A stretch of DNA of 42,917 nt from Tissierellia bacterium (GCA_012518745.1 JAAYRM010000092.1:1-42917), one strand, 5' to 3'; shown: positions 25,046 to 34,125, counted from the stretch's first letter. The notes: generated by a model not told the origin, from the sequence alone. Translations and numbers: made by a program.

Positions 25046-25483
25046 TCAATCTCCATATTTGACTCGTTTTATGGATTTAGATAGAAAAGTGGAGATGGTT
25101 ATTCCCATGGAAATAGCCGCTGCTATAAATAGGGTTTCGGTTCCCTGTTTTGCAGCAAGGATGAAATCATTTTCAATCAATGCTAACATAGTATAATATG
25201 CTCCGGCTCCGGGTACAAGGGGAATTATCCCGGGTATAATATATATAGTGGCTGGTTTTTTATAGCGTCTTGCCAGTAGTTCCCCTAGGATACCCACTGT
25301 AGTAGCAGCAAAAAACGACCCTACTATCTTGCTATGAAAATAGTTTGATGCAATATAGAATACAATCCAGCCCAAGGCACCCGTAATTCCCGATTTGGAT
25401 ATGGAATCCTTTGGAATGCTGAATAATACGGCAAATCCAATTGTAGATAGGAAAGAAAATAGCAATTGTTTCATAATGTTCAT
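25046..25483 (-). CDS. Threonine/serine exporter, C-terminal (ThrE_2-type) subunit
   Basis: This is a 145-residue integral membrane protein with about four or five segments, including the conserved YIIPGIIPLVPGAGAYYTM motif, typical of the ThrE C-terminal half (DUF3815-like). With the adjacent N-terminal-domain protein it should form a split ThrE exporter. It overlaps the stop of the upstream gene by four bases (ATGA). AAGGGG lies upstream of the ATG. No terminator is seen before the convergent CsoR gene, whose stop is two bases away. Confidence 0.88.
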   Translation of the reverse strand: MNIMKQLLFSFLSTIGFAVLFSIPKDSISKSGITGALGWIVFYIASNYFHSKIVGSFFAATTVGILGELLARRYKKPATIYIIPGIIPLVPGAGAYYTMLALIENDFILAAKQGTETLFIAAAISMGITISTFLSKSIKRVKYGD

Positions 25484-26268
25484 GGGATCAACCCCTTAAA
25501 ATATATATTGAGCACCATGCCAACACCGAAGGCGATTGCTAGAGCGGAAAAAATTGCCTCCATACCCCTCGATAGACCGGATACTAGATCACCGGACATG
25601 GTATCCCGCATGGCATTGGTTATAGCAACCCCGGGTACCATACTCATAATGGACCCTATAATTATTATATCTATATTTTTACCAAGACCAAGATATATGG
25701 ACAGTATCGACAATACGGCGGCTAGGGTGGCCCCTATGAAGTTGCTCAGAAAGGGTGGCGTCTTATATCTATGTATTCCACTTATAACCGTTAATATTAT
25801 AAGGCTTACCATAAAACTGGATATAAAGTCGACAAAAACACCCCCGAATAGCATTGAAAAAAAGGCGCATGCTAAGCTACCAAATATCGATTTGCCCCAT
25901 CTATTGTAGATATTTATTTGATTAATGTATCGGAGATGTTCGATACCCTTATCTATAGACATATTCGAATTAACAAATTTTCTAGAAAACTCATTAACTA
26001 AATTAATTCTATTTAAATCGGTCCTGATGGACTTTACCCTTATCAGATATGCCATCATTTCACTTCGATATTCCAGAGAAATAAATATTCCAGTAGGAGT
26101 TGCGAAAGCGTCTGCATATCTGATGTCTTTTCTAGATTTGCAGAGCCGTTCAACCGTATCCTCCACCCTATAGGTTTCAGCGCCGCTTCTTAACATGATT
26201 CTACCTGCTAATGCGGCCAAAAGAAGTAATTTCCTTACCTCTTCTCTATCGCTTACATAATAATCCAA
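25480..26268 (-). CDS. Threonine/serine exporter, N-terminal (DUF1212) subunit
   Basis: The 262 residues form the ThrE N-terminal-half family (PF06738). RIMLRSGAETYRVEDTVERLC (about 21-41) is the signature of the cytoplasmic part, and from about 120 there are five hydrophobic segments with MSMVPGVAITNAMRDTMSGD. It should pump threonine or serine out together with the 145-residue partner. TTG at 26268 is preferred over the longer ATG at 26289 because GAGGTGA lies five bases before it. It is divergent from glyA, whose enzyme handles serine, and in some species also threonine. Confidence 0.88.
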   Translation of the reverse strand: MDYYVSDREEVRKLLLLAALAGRIMLRSGAETYRVEDTVERLCKSRKDIRYADAFATPTGIFISLEYRSEMMAYLIRVKSIRTDLNRINLVNEFSRKFVNSNMSIDKGIEHLRYINQINIYNRWGKSIFGSLACAFFSMLFGGVFVDFISSFMVSLIILTVISGIHRYKTPPFLSNFIGATLAAVLSILSIYLGLGKNIDIIIIGSIMSMVPGVAITNAMRDTMSGDLVSGLSRGMEAIFSALAIAFGVGMVLNIYFKGLIP

Positions 26269-26386
26269 GGATTTCACCTCATAACCCATAATAATCTTGT
26301 AAATAATAAGGAATATCTATATAATTGATTTAGAGCATAGATGGATAAAACTGCGTCCATATCTATACTATTTGCTGATAGGTTAA

Positions 26387-26415
26387 ATTATACTATGGAG
26401 ATGTATCATAATCAA
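26387..26415 (-). promoter_or_regulatory. Candidate promoter of the Thr/Ser exporter operon
   Basis: On the minus strand TTGATT (forward 26410-26415), 17 bases, TATAAT (forward 26387-26392). The TATACT at 26389-26394 on the plus strand could be the glyA -10, so the two divergent promoters would overlap. Confidence 0.55.
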
Positions 26416-26432
26416 GGAAAGGAGTTTTAGAT

Positions 26433-27665
26433 ATGTATTTTTCAAATTTAAAAGAGAATGATCCGAAGATATTGGATATAATCCAGATGGAAACGAATAG
26501 ACAGCGAGAAAACCTAGAATTGATAGCTTCGGAAAACTTCGTTTCGCTGCAGGTAATGGAAGCGATGGGGAGTCAACTTACCAACAAGTATGCGGAGGGA
26601 TATCCCGGCAGAAGATATTACGGTGGCTGTGAATATGTGGACATGGTAGAGAATTTGGCTATAGATAGATTGAAGGAATTATATGGGGCAGAGCATGCAA
26701 ATGTACAACCACATTCGGGTTCTAATGCCAATCTAGGGGTTTATTTTGCGATTTTAAAACCGGGGGACAAGGTATTGGGCATGAATTTATCCCAGGGGGG
26801 CCATTTAACCCATGGTAGCCCGGTGAATTTATCTGGGGTATATTATGATTTTGTGGATTATGGGGTGGATAGGGAGAATCATAGAATAGAATATGATAGG
26901 GTAAGGGAGATAGCTCTGAAGGAAAAGCCGAAAATGATCATAGCAGGGGCGAGTGCTTATCCAAGGGCTATAGATTTTGAAAAATTCAAGGAGATAGCGG
27001 ATGAGGTAGGGGCTTATCTGATGGTCGATATGGCCCATATAGCCGGTCTTATTGCCGCAGGACTCCATCAAAATCCCGTACCGTATGCTGATTTTGTTAC
27101 GACAACAACCCATAAGACATTGAGGGGTCCAAGAGGTGGTGCTATCCTATGTAAAGAGGAATATGCCGAGCGAATTGATAAGGCCATATTCCCGGGAATC
27201 CAGGGAGGCCCATTGATGCATGTGATTGCAGCTAAGGCGGTAAGTTTTGGTGAGGCGTTGGAGGAGGATTTTAAACTCTATCAGGAACAGATTATTAAGA
27301 ATGCAAAGGTATTAGCGGATAGCCTAATGGAAAAGGGAATTGAACTCGTATCGGGCGGGACGGATAATCATCTAATCCTACTAGATGTTAGAAATAGAGG
27401 GTTGACTGGGAAAAAAGCTGAGGCATTGCTCGATGAGGTCAAGGTTACAACCAATAAAAATACAATTCCCTTCGATCCAGAGAGTCCATTCGTTACAAGC
27501 GGAGTTAGAATGGGAACCCCAGCGGTGACTACTAGGGGCATGATGGAGAAAGAGATGGAGGAGATAGCAGAAATAATAGACCTAGCGTTGGATGAGCGTG
27601 AGGACAGGGAGAGGATCACACAAAGGGTATTGGATCTATGTAAGAGATTTCCACTATACGAATAG
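26433..27665 (+). CDS. glyA: Serine hydroxymethyltransferase
   Basis: GlyA is the PLP enzyme that interconverts serine and glycine with tetrahydrofolate. The 410 residues contain LIASENFVS near 30, YAEGYPGRRYYGGCEYVD near 52, VQPHSGSNAN near 90, DMAHIAGLIAAG near 200 and the PLP-binding Lys228 in TTTTHKTLRGPRGG. Length is typical. GGAAAGGAG provides the ribosome site. It is a single-gene unit, with a hairpin after the stop and a divergent Thr/Ser exporter upstream. Confidence 0.98.
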   Translation: MYFSNLKENDPKILDIIQMETNRQRENLELIASENFVSLQVMEAMGSQLTNKYAEGYPGRRYYGGCEYVDMVENLAIDRLKELYGAEHANVQPHSGSNANLGVYFAILKPGDKVLGMNLSQGGHLTHGSPVNLSGVYYDFVDYGVDRENHRIEYDRVREIALKEKPKMIIAGASAYPRAIDFEKFKEIADEVGAYLMVDMAHIAGLIAAGLHQNPVPYADFVTTTTHKTLRGPRGGAILCKEEYAERIDKAIFPGIQGGPLMHVIAAKAVSFGEALEEDFKLYQEQIIKNAKVLADSLMEKGIELVSGGTDNHLILLDVRNRGLTGKKAEALLDEVKVTTNKNTIPFDPESPFVTSGVRMGTPAVTTRGMMEKEMEEIAEIIDLALDEREDRERITQRVLDLCKRFPLYE

Positions 27666-27668
27666 AGC

Positions 27669-27696
27669 ATAAGCCTACAGTAGACTGTAGGCTTAT
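27669..27696 (+). terminator. Hairpin terminator after glyA
   Basis: AAGCCTACAGT (27671-27681) pairs perfectly with ACTGTAGGCTT (27684-27694), extended by AT pairs. The U-tract is poor (ATATGTTT), so termination may be partial. Confidence 0.72.
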
Positions 27697-27757
27697 ATGT
27701 TTAAAGGATAGAATGGCATACAAAGATGACTGAAATCTATCTATTGTTGTAGCATTT

Positions 27758-27766
27758 TGTTATAAT
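27758..27766 (+). promoter_or_regulatory. Extended -10 promoter of the DUF512-der operon
   Basis: TGTTATAAT is a perfect extended -10 element about 40 bases upstream of the DUF512 start. No good -35 is seen, which extended -10 promoters tolerate. Confidence 0.55.
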
Positions 27767-27807
27767 ATATATGGTATATATGAGATTAGCTAATGGAAGG
27801 ATATGAG

Positions 27808-29157
27808 ATGGAACTGAAAAATATTGCAGATGATAAAAACATAATAGAGAGAGTAGTAGAAGGAAGTATAGCCAAGGAACTTGGGCTAGAGGCTGGGGAT
27901 ATATTAGTATCCATAGCTGGGATGAAAATTAAGGATATTATAGATTATAAATATCTAATATCGGATGAATATATAGATGTTAGGGTTCAAAAACAAAATG
28001 GTGAAATATGGGACCTGGAAATTGAAAAAGAATTCGATGAGGATCTGGGAATAGAGTTTACGAATCCATTGATAGATAAGGCCAAATCGTGCGGGAATAG
28101 CTGTATATTTTGCTTTATAGATCAATTGCCGCCAAATATGAGGCATACCCTATATTTTAAAGATGATGATTCGAGATTATCATTCCTACAGGGAAATTTC
28201 ATCACATTGACCAACATGAGCGATGAGGAAATCGATAGAATAATCAGCTATAGATTGAGCCCGATAAACATATCGGTGCATACAACCAATCCGGAACTAA
28301 GGATTAGGATATTGAATAATAAAAGGGCTGGCCAACTGCTTAATATATTGAAGAGGTTTAAAAAGGCCAATATTGAAATGAATTGTCAAATAGTGTTAGT
28401 ACCCGGACTCAATGATGGTTCGGAATTAGAGAGGACCCTAATGGATCTATCAAATCTGCATCCTAATATTAGATCGGTGGCTGTTGTGCCCATCGGGATT
28501 ACGAAATATAGGGAAGGGCTTTGTCAACTCGAAGGGTATGATAGGGGAAAGGCAAGGGAATTATTAAGTTTAATCGGACCATGGCAGGATAGATTTCTTT
28601 CAAGTATCGGAACTCGCCTGATATTTGCTGCCGATGAATTCTATATCCTAGCTGGCTTTCCAATCCCGAATTATGATGAGTATGAGGGATTTCCGCAAAT
28701 AGAAAATGGAATAGGATTGTTAAGATCATTCGCGCACGAGGTCGATAGGGAATTGCAGAGTATTGGAATGAATATCATCTTAGATAAAAAATATACCCTA
28801 TTGACTGGGACATTGGCAGAAGGGTTTCTAATGGAGATAAGGGATAAGATACTGAATAGATTCGTTAAGCTAGATCTAGATGTAGTGGCCATAAAGAATA
28901 ATTTTTTTGGGAATAGTATAACGGTATCGGGTTTAGTAACTGGACAGGATATCATAGAACAATTACAATCTCGTAGCAATCTAGGTAATATCATTATACC
29001 GAAGACTATGCTCAGGAGGAACACGGAGATATTCCTAGATGATATAACGCTTAAGGATATTGAAAACCAGTTAAATACCAAAGTGGTTCCAGTAGGGGTT
29101 TCCGGTAATGAGCTAATAGACGTATTTAAAAAGGCACGGGGTGGTAGATATGGATAG
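27808..29157 (+). CDS. DUF512 family PDZ and radical-SAM-like protein
   Basis: The 449 residues comprise an N-terminal PDZ-like domain (about 10-70, GSIAKELGLEAGDILVSIAG), a radical-SAM-type cluster motif Cys95-x3-Cys99-x2-Cys102 in KSCGNSCIFCFID, a TIM-barrel-like middle region (NISVHTTNPELR, CQIVLVPGLNDG) and a C-terminal DUF512 domain. The family is conserved next to der in Clostridia, but its reaction is unknown. ATG 27808 is favoured over 27793 because GGAAGG lies seven bases before it. The stop overlaps der by eight bases. Confidence 0.88.
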   Translation: MELKNIADDKNIIERVVEGSIAKELGLEAGDILVSIAGMKIKDIIDYKYLISDEYIDVRVQKQNGEIWDLEIEKEFDEDLGIEFTNPLIDKAKSCGNSCIFCFIDQLPPNMRHTLYFKDDDSRLSFLQGNFITLTNMSDEEIDRIISYRLSPINISVHTTNPELRIRILNNKRAGQLLNILKRFKKANIEMNCQIVLVPGLNDGSELERTLMDLSNLHPNIRSVAVVPIGITKYREGLCQLEGYDRGKARELLSLIGPWQDRFLSSIGTRLIFAADEFYILAGFPIPNYDEYEGFPQIENGIGLLRSFAHEVDRELQSIGMNIILDKKYTLLTGTLAEGFLMEIRDKILNRFVKLDLDVVAIKNNFFGNSITVSGLVTGQDIIEQLQSRSNLGNIIIPKTMLRRNTEIFLDDITLKDIENQLNTKVVPVGVSGNELIDVFKKARGGRYG

Positions 29158-30466
29158 ACCCATTGTCTGCATAGTAGGCAGACCTAATGTAGGAAAATCA
29201 ACCTTATTCAATAGAATAGCTAGGCGAAGAATAGCCATCACAGAGGATACTCCAGGGGTTACTAGGGATAGAATCTATTCCGAGGCCGAATGGCTAAATA
29301 GACATTTTACCTTAATAGATACGGGGGGATTAGAACCAAAAAGTGAGGATATCATTCCGTTAAATATTAGAAAACAGGTAGATATGGCTGTTGATAATGC
29401 TGACATTATATTGTTTATGGTAGATGGTTTGGATGGAATAACTCCAGGGGATAGGGAAATAGCAACGATGTTGAGAAAATCGGGAAAGGAAATTCTATTG
29501 GTATGTAATAAGATAGATAGAGCTGGAACCCCAGATGAGGTATTTGAATTCTACGAACTAGGAATAGGTGCTCCTATAATCATATCGGCAGAACAGGGGT
29601 TGGGAATAGGTGATCTATTAGACGAGATAGTGAAATTGTTTCCTGAAAATAAGGATACTGAATATCATGAAGATGTGCTTAAGGTGGCGGTAATTGGCAA
29701 ACCCAATGTAGGGAAATCATCTTTAATAAATAAGATTTTAGGTGAGGAGCGGGTAATAGTAACCGATATACCAGGTACGACAAGGGATGCCGTGGATACC
29801 TATTTTACCCATAGGGACAATAAATACCTATTTATAGATACGGCGGGTTTAAGGAGAAAGCGAAGTATATATGAAGATATAGAGAGATATAGCGTAGCTA
29901 GAACCCTATCGGCCGTGGATAGGACGGATATATGTATCATTATGATAGATGCTATTGAGGGGATAACCGAACAGGACACAAAGATTGCGGGCTATGCTCA
30001 TGAAAATGGCAAGGGACTATTGATCGCAGTCAACAAATGGGATCTAGTTGAAAAGGAATCCGATACCTATAATAGAATTGAAAGGGACATAAGGATGAAG
30101 CTAGCATTTATGCCCTATGCACCTATTGTGTTCATATCCGCTAAAACCGGTAGAAGGCTTGATAAGCTATTTGAATTTCTACAGGCAATTAATAATAATT
30201 ATAGCCTGAGGATTAGTACAGGTGTTTTAAATGATATAATAAACGAGGCGGTCCTATTGAACCAACCTCCATCGGATAAGGGGGTAAGGCTTAAGATCTA
30301 TTATGGTACCCAGGTTTCAGTTAGGCCACCAAAGTTTCTGATATTTATTAATAGGAGACGGTTGATGCATTTTTCATATAGGAGATACCTCGAAAACCAG
30401 ATAAGACAGTATTTTGGGTTTGAAGGGGTGCCCATATGGTTTGAATTCAAGGAGAAGGATGATTAG
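29150..30466 (+). CDS. der: Ribosome biogenesis GTPase Der (EngA)
   Basis: Der is an essential tandem GTPase for 50S subunit assembly. In 438 residues, the first G domain has GRPNVGKSTLF and DTGG, NKID; the second has GKPNVGKSSLI, DTAGLRR and NKWD; a KH-like domain fills the last 85 residues. The ATG at 29150 has GGGGTGG five bases upstream and gives the usual start DRPIVCIVGRPN; a GTG at 29141 would overlap that ribosome site. It is translationally coupled to the DUF512 gene and followed by plsY two bases after its stop. Confidence 0.97.
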   Translation: MDRPIVCIVGRPNVGKSTLFNRIARRRIAITEDTPGVTRDRIYSEAEWLNRHFTLIDTGGLEPKSEDIIPLNIRKQVDMAVDNADIILFMVDGLDGITPGDREIATMLRKSGKEILLVCNKIDRAGTPDEVFEFYELGIGAPIIISAEQGLGIGDLLDEIVKLFPENKDTEYHEDVLKVAVIGKPNVGKSSLINKILGEERVIVTDIPGTTRDAVDTYFTHRDNKYLFIDTAGLRRKRSIYEDIERYSVARTLSAVDRTDICIIMIDAIEGITEQDTKIAGYAHENGKGLLIAVNKWDLVEKESDTYNRIERDIRMKLAFMPYAPIVFISAKTGRRLDKLFEFLQAINNNYSLRISTGVLNDIINEAVLLNQPPSDKGVRLKIYYGTQVSVRPPKFLIFINRRRLMHFSYRRYLENQIRQYFGFEGVPIWFEFKEKDD

Positions 30467-30468
30467 GA

Positions 30469-31074
30469 ATGATGGATCTATTTATGATAGCCGCAATGGC
30501 CTATTTATTTGGAAACTTTTCATCTGCCTATATACTTGGTAGACTGTTTAGGAAAGAGGATATAAGGAATTTTGGAAGTGGGAATGCTGGTGCAACTAAT
30601 GCGCTGCGGGTATTTGGGAAGAGAATAGGTATTATATCCCTTATATCCGATATATTGAAGGGCGTTTTAGCTGTCTATATTGCTGGTTACATATGGGGGG
30701 AACAGGCAGAATTATTAGCAGGTATATTTGTGGTCATAGGGCATAATTGGCCTGCACTCCTGGGTTTTAAGGGTGGAAAGGGTATCGCAACATCCTTGGG
30801 GGTAATTGCATGGCTACATTGGCCCACCATAGTCATAAGTATCACAATAGCAGTATTGATAATAGCGAGAACTAGATATGTTTCTTTAGGATCTATTGTT
30901 GGGGCCGTATTAACACCTATAATTGGGGCCCTAATAAATAGACCCTTCGATAAGAATTTTATCCTTACGATATCTATACTCAGTGCTATAGCGATATATC
31001 AACATAGGGATAATTTTGGGAGATTGATCCGGGGAGAGGAACTTAGGTTAGGCGAAAAAATAGACGAGGGGTGA
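30469..31074 (+). CDS. plsY: Glycerol-3-phosphate acyltransferase PlsY
   Basis: PlsY transfers an acyl group from acyl-phosphate to glycerol-3-phosphate, the first step of phospholipid synthesis. The 201-residue membrane protein has FGNFSSAYILGRL near 14, FGSGNAGATNALRVFGK near 35, the GHNWPALLGFKGGKGIATSLG motif near 91 and at least five hydrophobic segments. The ATG is coupled to der two bases upstream. gpsA, which makes the glycerol-3-phosphate substrate, comes next. Confidence 0.97.
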   Translation: MMDLFMIAAMAYLFGNFSSAYILGRLFRKEDIRNFGSGNAGATNALRVFGKRIGIISLISDILKGVLAVYIAGYIWGEQAELLAGIFVVIGHNWPALLGFKGGKGIATSLGVIAWLHWPTIVISITIAVLIIARTRYVSLGSIVGAVLTPIIGALINRPFDKNFILTISILSAIAIYQHRDNFGRLIRGEELRLGEKIDEG

Positions 31075-31079
31075 TCTTT

Positions 31080-32090
31080 ATTATAACAGAGGTTGGTGTA
31101 ATTGGGGGAGGTAGCTGGGGGACTGCATTGGCAACCCTACTTGCAGACAACGGACATAGAGTAGATATGTGGATACGGGATAAGCAACAACTAGAATATA
31201 TGAAGGAATATAGGGAAAATAAAAAATACCTACCAGGCATCACCTTTCCAGAACATCTAGTTGTGACCAATGATATTGAAAAAACTATATATAACAAGAA
31301 ATTATTGCTGTTTTCAATTCCAACCCAGGGCATTAGGGAGGTCTTAAATGAATGCAAGGGCTATATAGAACGGGGCCAGGTAATAGTTAATGCGGCCAAG
31401 GGTATAGAGAATAATACATTGCTTAGGATTTCACAAATAATGGATGAAGCCCTGCCTGATAACCCCTATTCTATACTATCAGGTCCTTCCCATGCTGAGG
31501 AGGTAGGGAAAAAAATGCCTACTACGGTAGTTGTGGCCTCAGCAGATAAGGGGATAGCTAGGTATGTACAGGATATATTTATGTCTCCATATTTCAGGGT
31601 ATATACGAATACAGATGTCGTAGGAGTAGAATTAGGGGGAGCGTTAAAAAATGTTATCGCCCTTGGGGCGGGGATCTCAGATGGCCTAGGATATGGGGAT
31701 AATACGAAGGCAGCCTTGATGACTAGGGGAATGATTGAAATGGGTAGGCTGGGGGAGAGGATGGGTGCTAACCGACATACCTTTGCAGGGTTGGCGGGAA
31801 TGGGCGATCTAATCGTTACCTGTACCAGTATGCATAGTAGGAATAGGAGGGCGGGGATACTGATCGGGGAAGGTAGGACACTCGAGGAGGCCATTGAGTC
31901 CGTTGGCATGGTGGTTGAGGGAATAAAGACAACTAGCTCTACCTATGAATTGGCATTGATGCATAATATAACAATGCCTATTACGCAGGAAATATATCAG
32001 GTGCTATATGAGGGAAAGGATGTAAGAAATTCCGTTGTGAATTTAATGTTGAGGGATAAAAAGCATGAGATGGAGGACAAAACCTACTAG
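31080..32090 (+). CDS. gpsA: Glycerol-3-phosphate dehydrogenase [NAD(P)+] GpsA
   Basis: GpsA reduces dihydroxyacetone phosphate to glycerol-3-phosphate for PlsY. VGVIGGGSWGTALATLLADNGH is the NAD(P)-binding Rossmann loop, LSGPSHAEEV and LGGALKNVIALGAG are the substrate-side motifs, and GLAGMGDLIVTCTS is the C-terminal signature. The start is unusual. The only in-frame conventional start, GTG at 31071, lies inside the ribosome site GAGGGGTGATC (31066-31076). ATT at 31080 is eight bases beyond AGGGG and yields 336 residues, the normal length, five bases after the plsY stop. I therefore favour an ATT start, with GTG 31071 as the alternative. A terminator overlaps the 3' end. Confidence 0.95.
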   Translation: MITEVGVIGGGSWGTALATLLADNGHRVDMWIRDKQQLEYMKEYRENKKYLPGITFPEHLVVTNDIEKTIYNKKLLLFSIPTQGIREVLNECKGYIERGQVIVNAAKGIENNTLLRISQIMDEALPDNPYSILSGPSHAEEVGKKMPTTVVVASADKGIARYVQDIFMSPYFRVYTNTDVVGVELGGALKNVIALGAGISDGLGYGDNTKAALMTRGMIEMGRLGERMGANRHTFAGLAGMGDLIVTCTSMHSRNRRAGILIGEGRTLEEAIESVGMVVEGIKTTSSTYELALMHNITMPITQEIYQVLYEGKDVRNSVVNLMLRDKKHEMEDKTY

Positions 32091-32109
32091 AATTAGTAGG
32101 TTTTTTTTT
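32079..32109 (+). terminator. Rho-independent terminator overlapping the gpsA stop
   Basis: AAAACCTACTA pairs with TAGTAGGTTTT and is followed by a run of eight or more Ts. The left arm includes the last gpsA codons. It separates gpsA from spoIVA. Confidence 0.92.
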
Positions 32110-32193
32110 ATGAGAGTAATATTACAAGACTTTATACATATATATATAATGTTAAGCGGTATGATAATAAATTTGACTGTGAGGAGGGAGGAT

Positions 32194-33672
32194 ATGGAGA
32201 AATTCGATATATATAGGGATATAGCTGAAAGAACGGATGGAGATATATATGCAGGGGTTGTAGGGCCAGTGCGAACCGGCAAATCTACGTTTATTAAAAG
32301 ATTTATGGAATTACTGGTATTGCCAAATATTGAGAATCAATATAAACAGGAGAGAGCTAAGGATGAATTACCCTTGAGCGGTTCCGGTAAAACTATCATG
32401 ACCACAGAGCCTAAATTTGTACCCAATGAAGCAGTCGAACTGACCTTAAGAGAAAATGTAAATTTCAAGGTAAGGATGGTCGATTGCGTTGGTTATCTAG
32501 TTAAGGGTGCAATTGGACATATAGAGGATGAAATTCCGAGGATGGTTACTACCCCTTGGTATGAAAAGGAGATACCATTTGAAGAAGCAGCAGAAATTGG
32601 AACCAGAAAGGTAATGACAGATCATTCGACTATTGGGCTTGTGGTAACTACCGATGGATCAATAACCGATATAGATCGATCTAACTATATAAAGGCCGAG
32701 GAAAGGGTTATATATGAGCTAAAGGAATTAGGAAAACCCTTTGTTATTATTTTAAACACCAAGCACCCCGATCTAGACAGCACCATAGCATTGAGGGAGA
32801 GTCTAGAGGAGAAATATGAGGTATCGGTGGTTATATTAGATTGTTTAAACATGGAAGTTGAAGGCATCGAAAGGGTTTTTGAAAAACTACTATTCGAATT
32901 CCCAGTTAAGGAAATTGCAATTAATTTACCGGGTTGGATTGAAGGGCTACCAAGGAATCATTGGATAAAAACCAATATCTTGGAATCTTTGAAAGAATCC
33001 ATACATGAATTACATAAGTTGAACGAAGTGGATTGCTCGTTGGAATTATTGAATCAATTGGATATAATAAAAAGCGTAGATATTAGGGAAATCAGATTAG
33101 GAGAGGGCACTGTAAACATAGAATTGGTTATAGACGATGGGTTATTCTATAAGGTATTAAATGAGATGACCGGATACGATATCGATGGTGACTATCAGAT
33201 ATTAGGATTGATAAATAGGCTTGCATACATTAAGAAAGAATATGATAAGATAGAAAATGCCCTAGTTGAAGCTAATGAAATAGGATATGGCTTGGTAAGC
33301 CCTAGCCTAGAGGAGATGGAATTAGCCGAACCGGAAATATATAAACAAGGAAATAGATTTGGAGTAAAATTAAAGGCAAGAGCGCCATCACTTCATCTAT
33401 TACGTTGTGATATAATGACAGAGGTATCACCCTTGATAGGGACTGAAAAACAGAGTGAAGAATTGGTTAAATATTTTCTAGATGAATTTGAAGGGGACCC
33501 AACCAAGATATGGGAATCCAATCTATTCGGTAAATCCCTCTATGATTTGGTAAATGAACAGTTGCAGGGCAAATTGAATACCATGCCAGATGATGCTAGG
33601 AACAAGATGAGAAGAGCATTGGAACGAATTATCAATGATGGCAGTGGAGGCTTAATCTGTATAATCATATAG
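32194..33672 (+). CDS. spoIVA: Stage IV sporulation protein A (spore coat ATPase)
   Basis: SpoIVA polymerises on the forespore surface as the basement layer of the coat, using ATP. The 492 residues start MEKFDIYRDIAERT, with a Walker A loop GPVRTGKS (24-31), MTTEPKFVPNEAV near 70 as the sensor threonine region, VDCVGYLV Walker-B-like, and LNTKHPD. The conserved C-terminus ends INDGSGGLICIII. ATG 32194 has GAGGAGGGA at close spacing; the longer in-frame frame upstream covers the gpsA terminator and is not coding. Its presence shows that the organism is an endospore former. Mother-cell sigma-E control is expected but I see no clear -35/-10 pair. Confidence 0.98.
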   Translation: MEKFDIYRDIAERTDGDIYAGVVGPVRTGKSTFIKRFMELLVLPNIENQYKQERAKDELPLSGSGKTIMTTEPKFVPNEAVELTLRENVNFKVRMVDCVGYLVKGAIGHIEDEIPRMVTTPWYEKEIPFEEAAEIGTRKVMTDHSTIGLVVTTDGSITDIDRSNYIKAEERVIYELKELGKPFVIILNTKHPDLDSTIALRESLEEKYEVSVVILDCLNMEVEGIERVFEKLLFEFPVKEIAINLPGWIEGLPRNHWIKTNILESLKESIHELHKLNEVDCSLELLNQLDIIKSVDIREIRLGEGTVNIELVIDDGLFYKVLNEMTGYDIDGDYQILGLINRLAYIKKEYDKIENALVEANEIGYGLVSPSLEEMELAEPEIYKQGNRFGVKLKARAPSLHLLRCDIMTEVSPLIGTEKQSEELVKYFLDEFEGDPTKIWESNLFGKSLYDLVNEQLQGKLNTMPDDARNKMRRALERIINDGSGGLICIII

Positions 33673-33737
33673 CAAGCATCAGATAATAGGCATCAGAAAT
33701 TAAATCTTCCTGTACCGATAGGATGATTAGAATTGAC

Positions 33738-33777
33738 CCACCAAGTAGCTAGATATCTTTGGCCACTTGGTGGTTTT
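33738..33777 (+). terminator. Rho-independent terminator after spoIVA
   Basis: CCACCAAGT (33738-33746) pairs with ACTTGGTGG (33765-33773), with an inner GC-containing extension, then TTTT. Confidence 0.82.
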
Positions 33778-33851
33778 GATTCGCCGATCTATTGTAGTAG
33801 TCTGGGATTGAGTTTAAAATTATAATTCTGGTAGCATTATGATCAATTATA

Positions 33852-33860
33852 TGTTATAAT
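33852..33860 (+). promoter_or_regulatory. Extended -10 promoter of tRNA-Pro
   Basis: TGTTATAAT is a perfect extended -10 element 21 bases before the mature tRNA; no clear -35. Confidence 0.6.
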
Positions 33861-33881
33861 GTTAAAGGTATTTAGAGATGT

Positions 33882-33958
33882 CGGGATGTGGCGCAGCATG
33901 GTAGCGCACAGGTCTGGGGGACTTGGGGTCGCTGGTTCAAATCCAGTCATCCCGACCA
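33882..33958 (+). tRNA. tRNA-Pro (GGG)
   Basis: The acceptor stem CGGGATG pairs with CATCCCG, the anticodon stem CAGGT pairs with ACTTG, and the loop CTGGGGG gives anticodon GGG. The T-arm has GGTTCAAATCC and CCA is encoded. It is a lone gene with its own promoter and terminator. Confidence 0.95.
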
Positions 33959-33966
33959 TTACATAG

Positions 33967-34014
33967 AAGTACAGGTGGTTATAACGTTGGAAAGTAGCCA
34001 CTTGTACTTTTTTA
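33967..34014 (+). terminator. Rho-independent terminator of tRNA-Pro
   Basis: AAGTACAGGTGG pairs with CCACTTGTACTT (one mismatch) across a 19-base loop, then TTTTTT. Confidence 0.85.
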
Positions 34015-34088
34015 TTGTGTTTTAAAAGGTTAGATTTTGTTCCTTTTGATATAGAACGGCATAGGAATTGGCACATAAAAATAGAACG

Positions 34089-34125
34089 AAATAAATCGCA
34101 TTTGTACATAAAATGCGATTTATTT
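34089..34125. repeat. Perfect 15-bp inverted repeat
   Basis: AAATAAATCGCATTT (34089-34103) and its exact complement (34111-34125) flank a 7-base loop. It could be a bidirectional terminator or a remnant of an element end. The rest of 34015-34256 has no credible gene. Confidence 0.75.

Noticed and set aside
25466..26173. Plus-strand frames opposite the Thr/Ser exporter genes
   Set aside because: They lie antisense to clear membrane-protein genes and lack ribosome sites.
32065..32193. N-terminal extension of spoIVA into gpsA
   Set aside because: It covers the gpsA terminator; the conserved SpoIVA start is at 32194.
33843..34109. Minus-strand frame over tRNA-Pro ending in a GFEPATPSPPDLCAT-like peptide
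   Set aside because: It is the translated complement of the tRNA-Pro gene, a well-known spurious annotation; no ribosome site or independent support.
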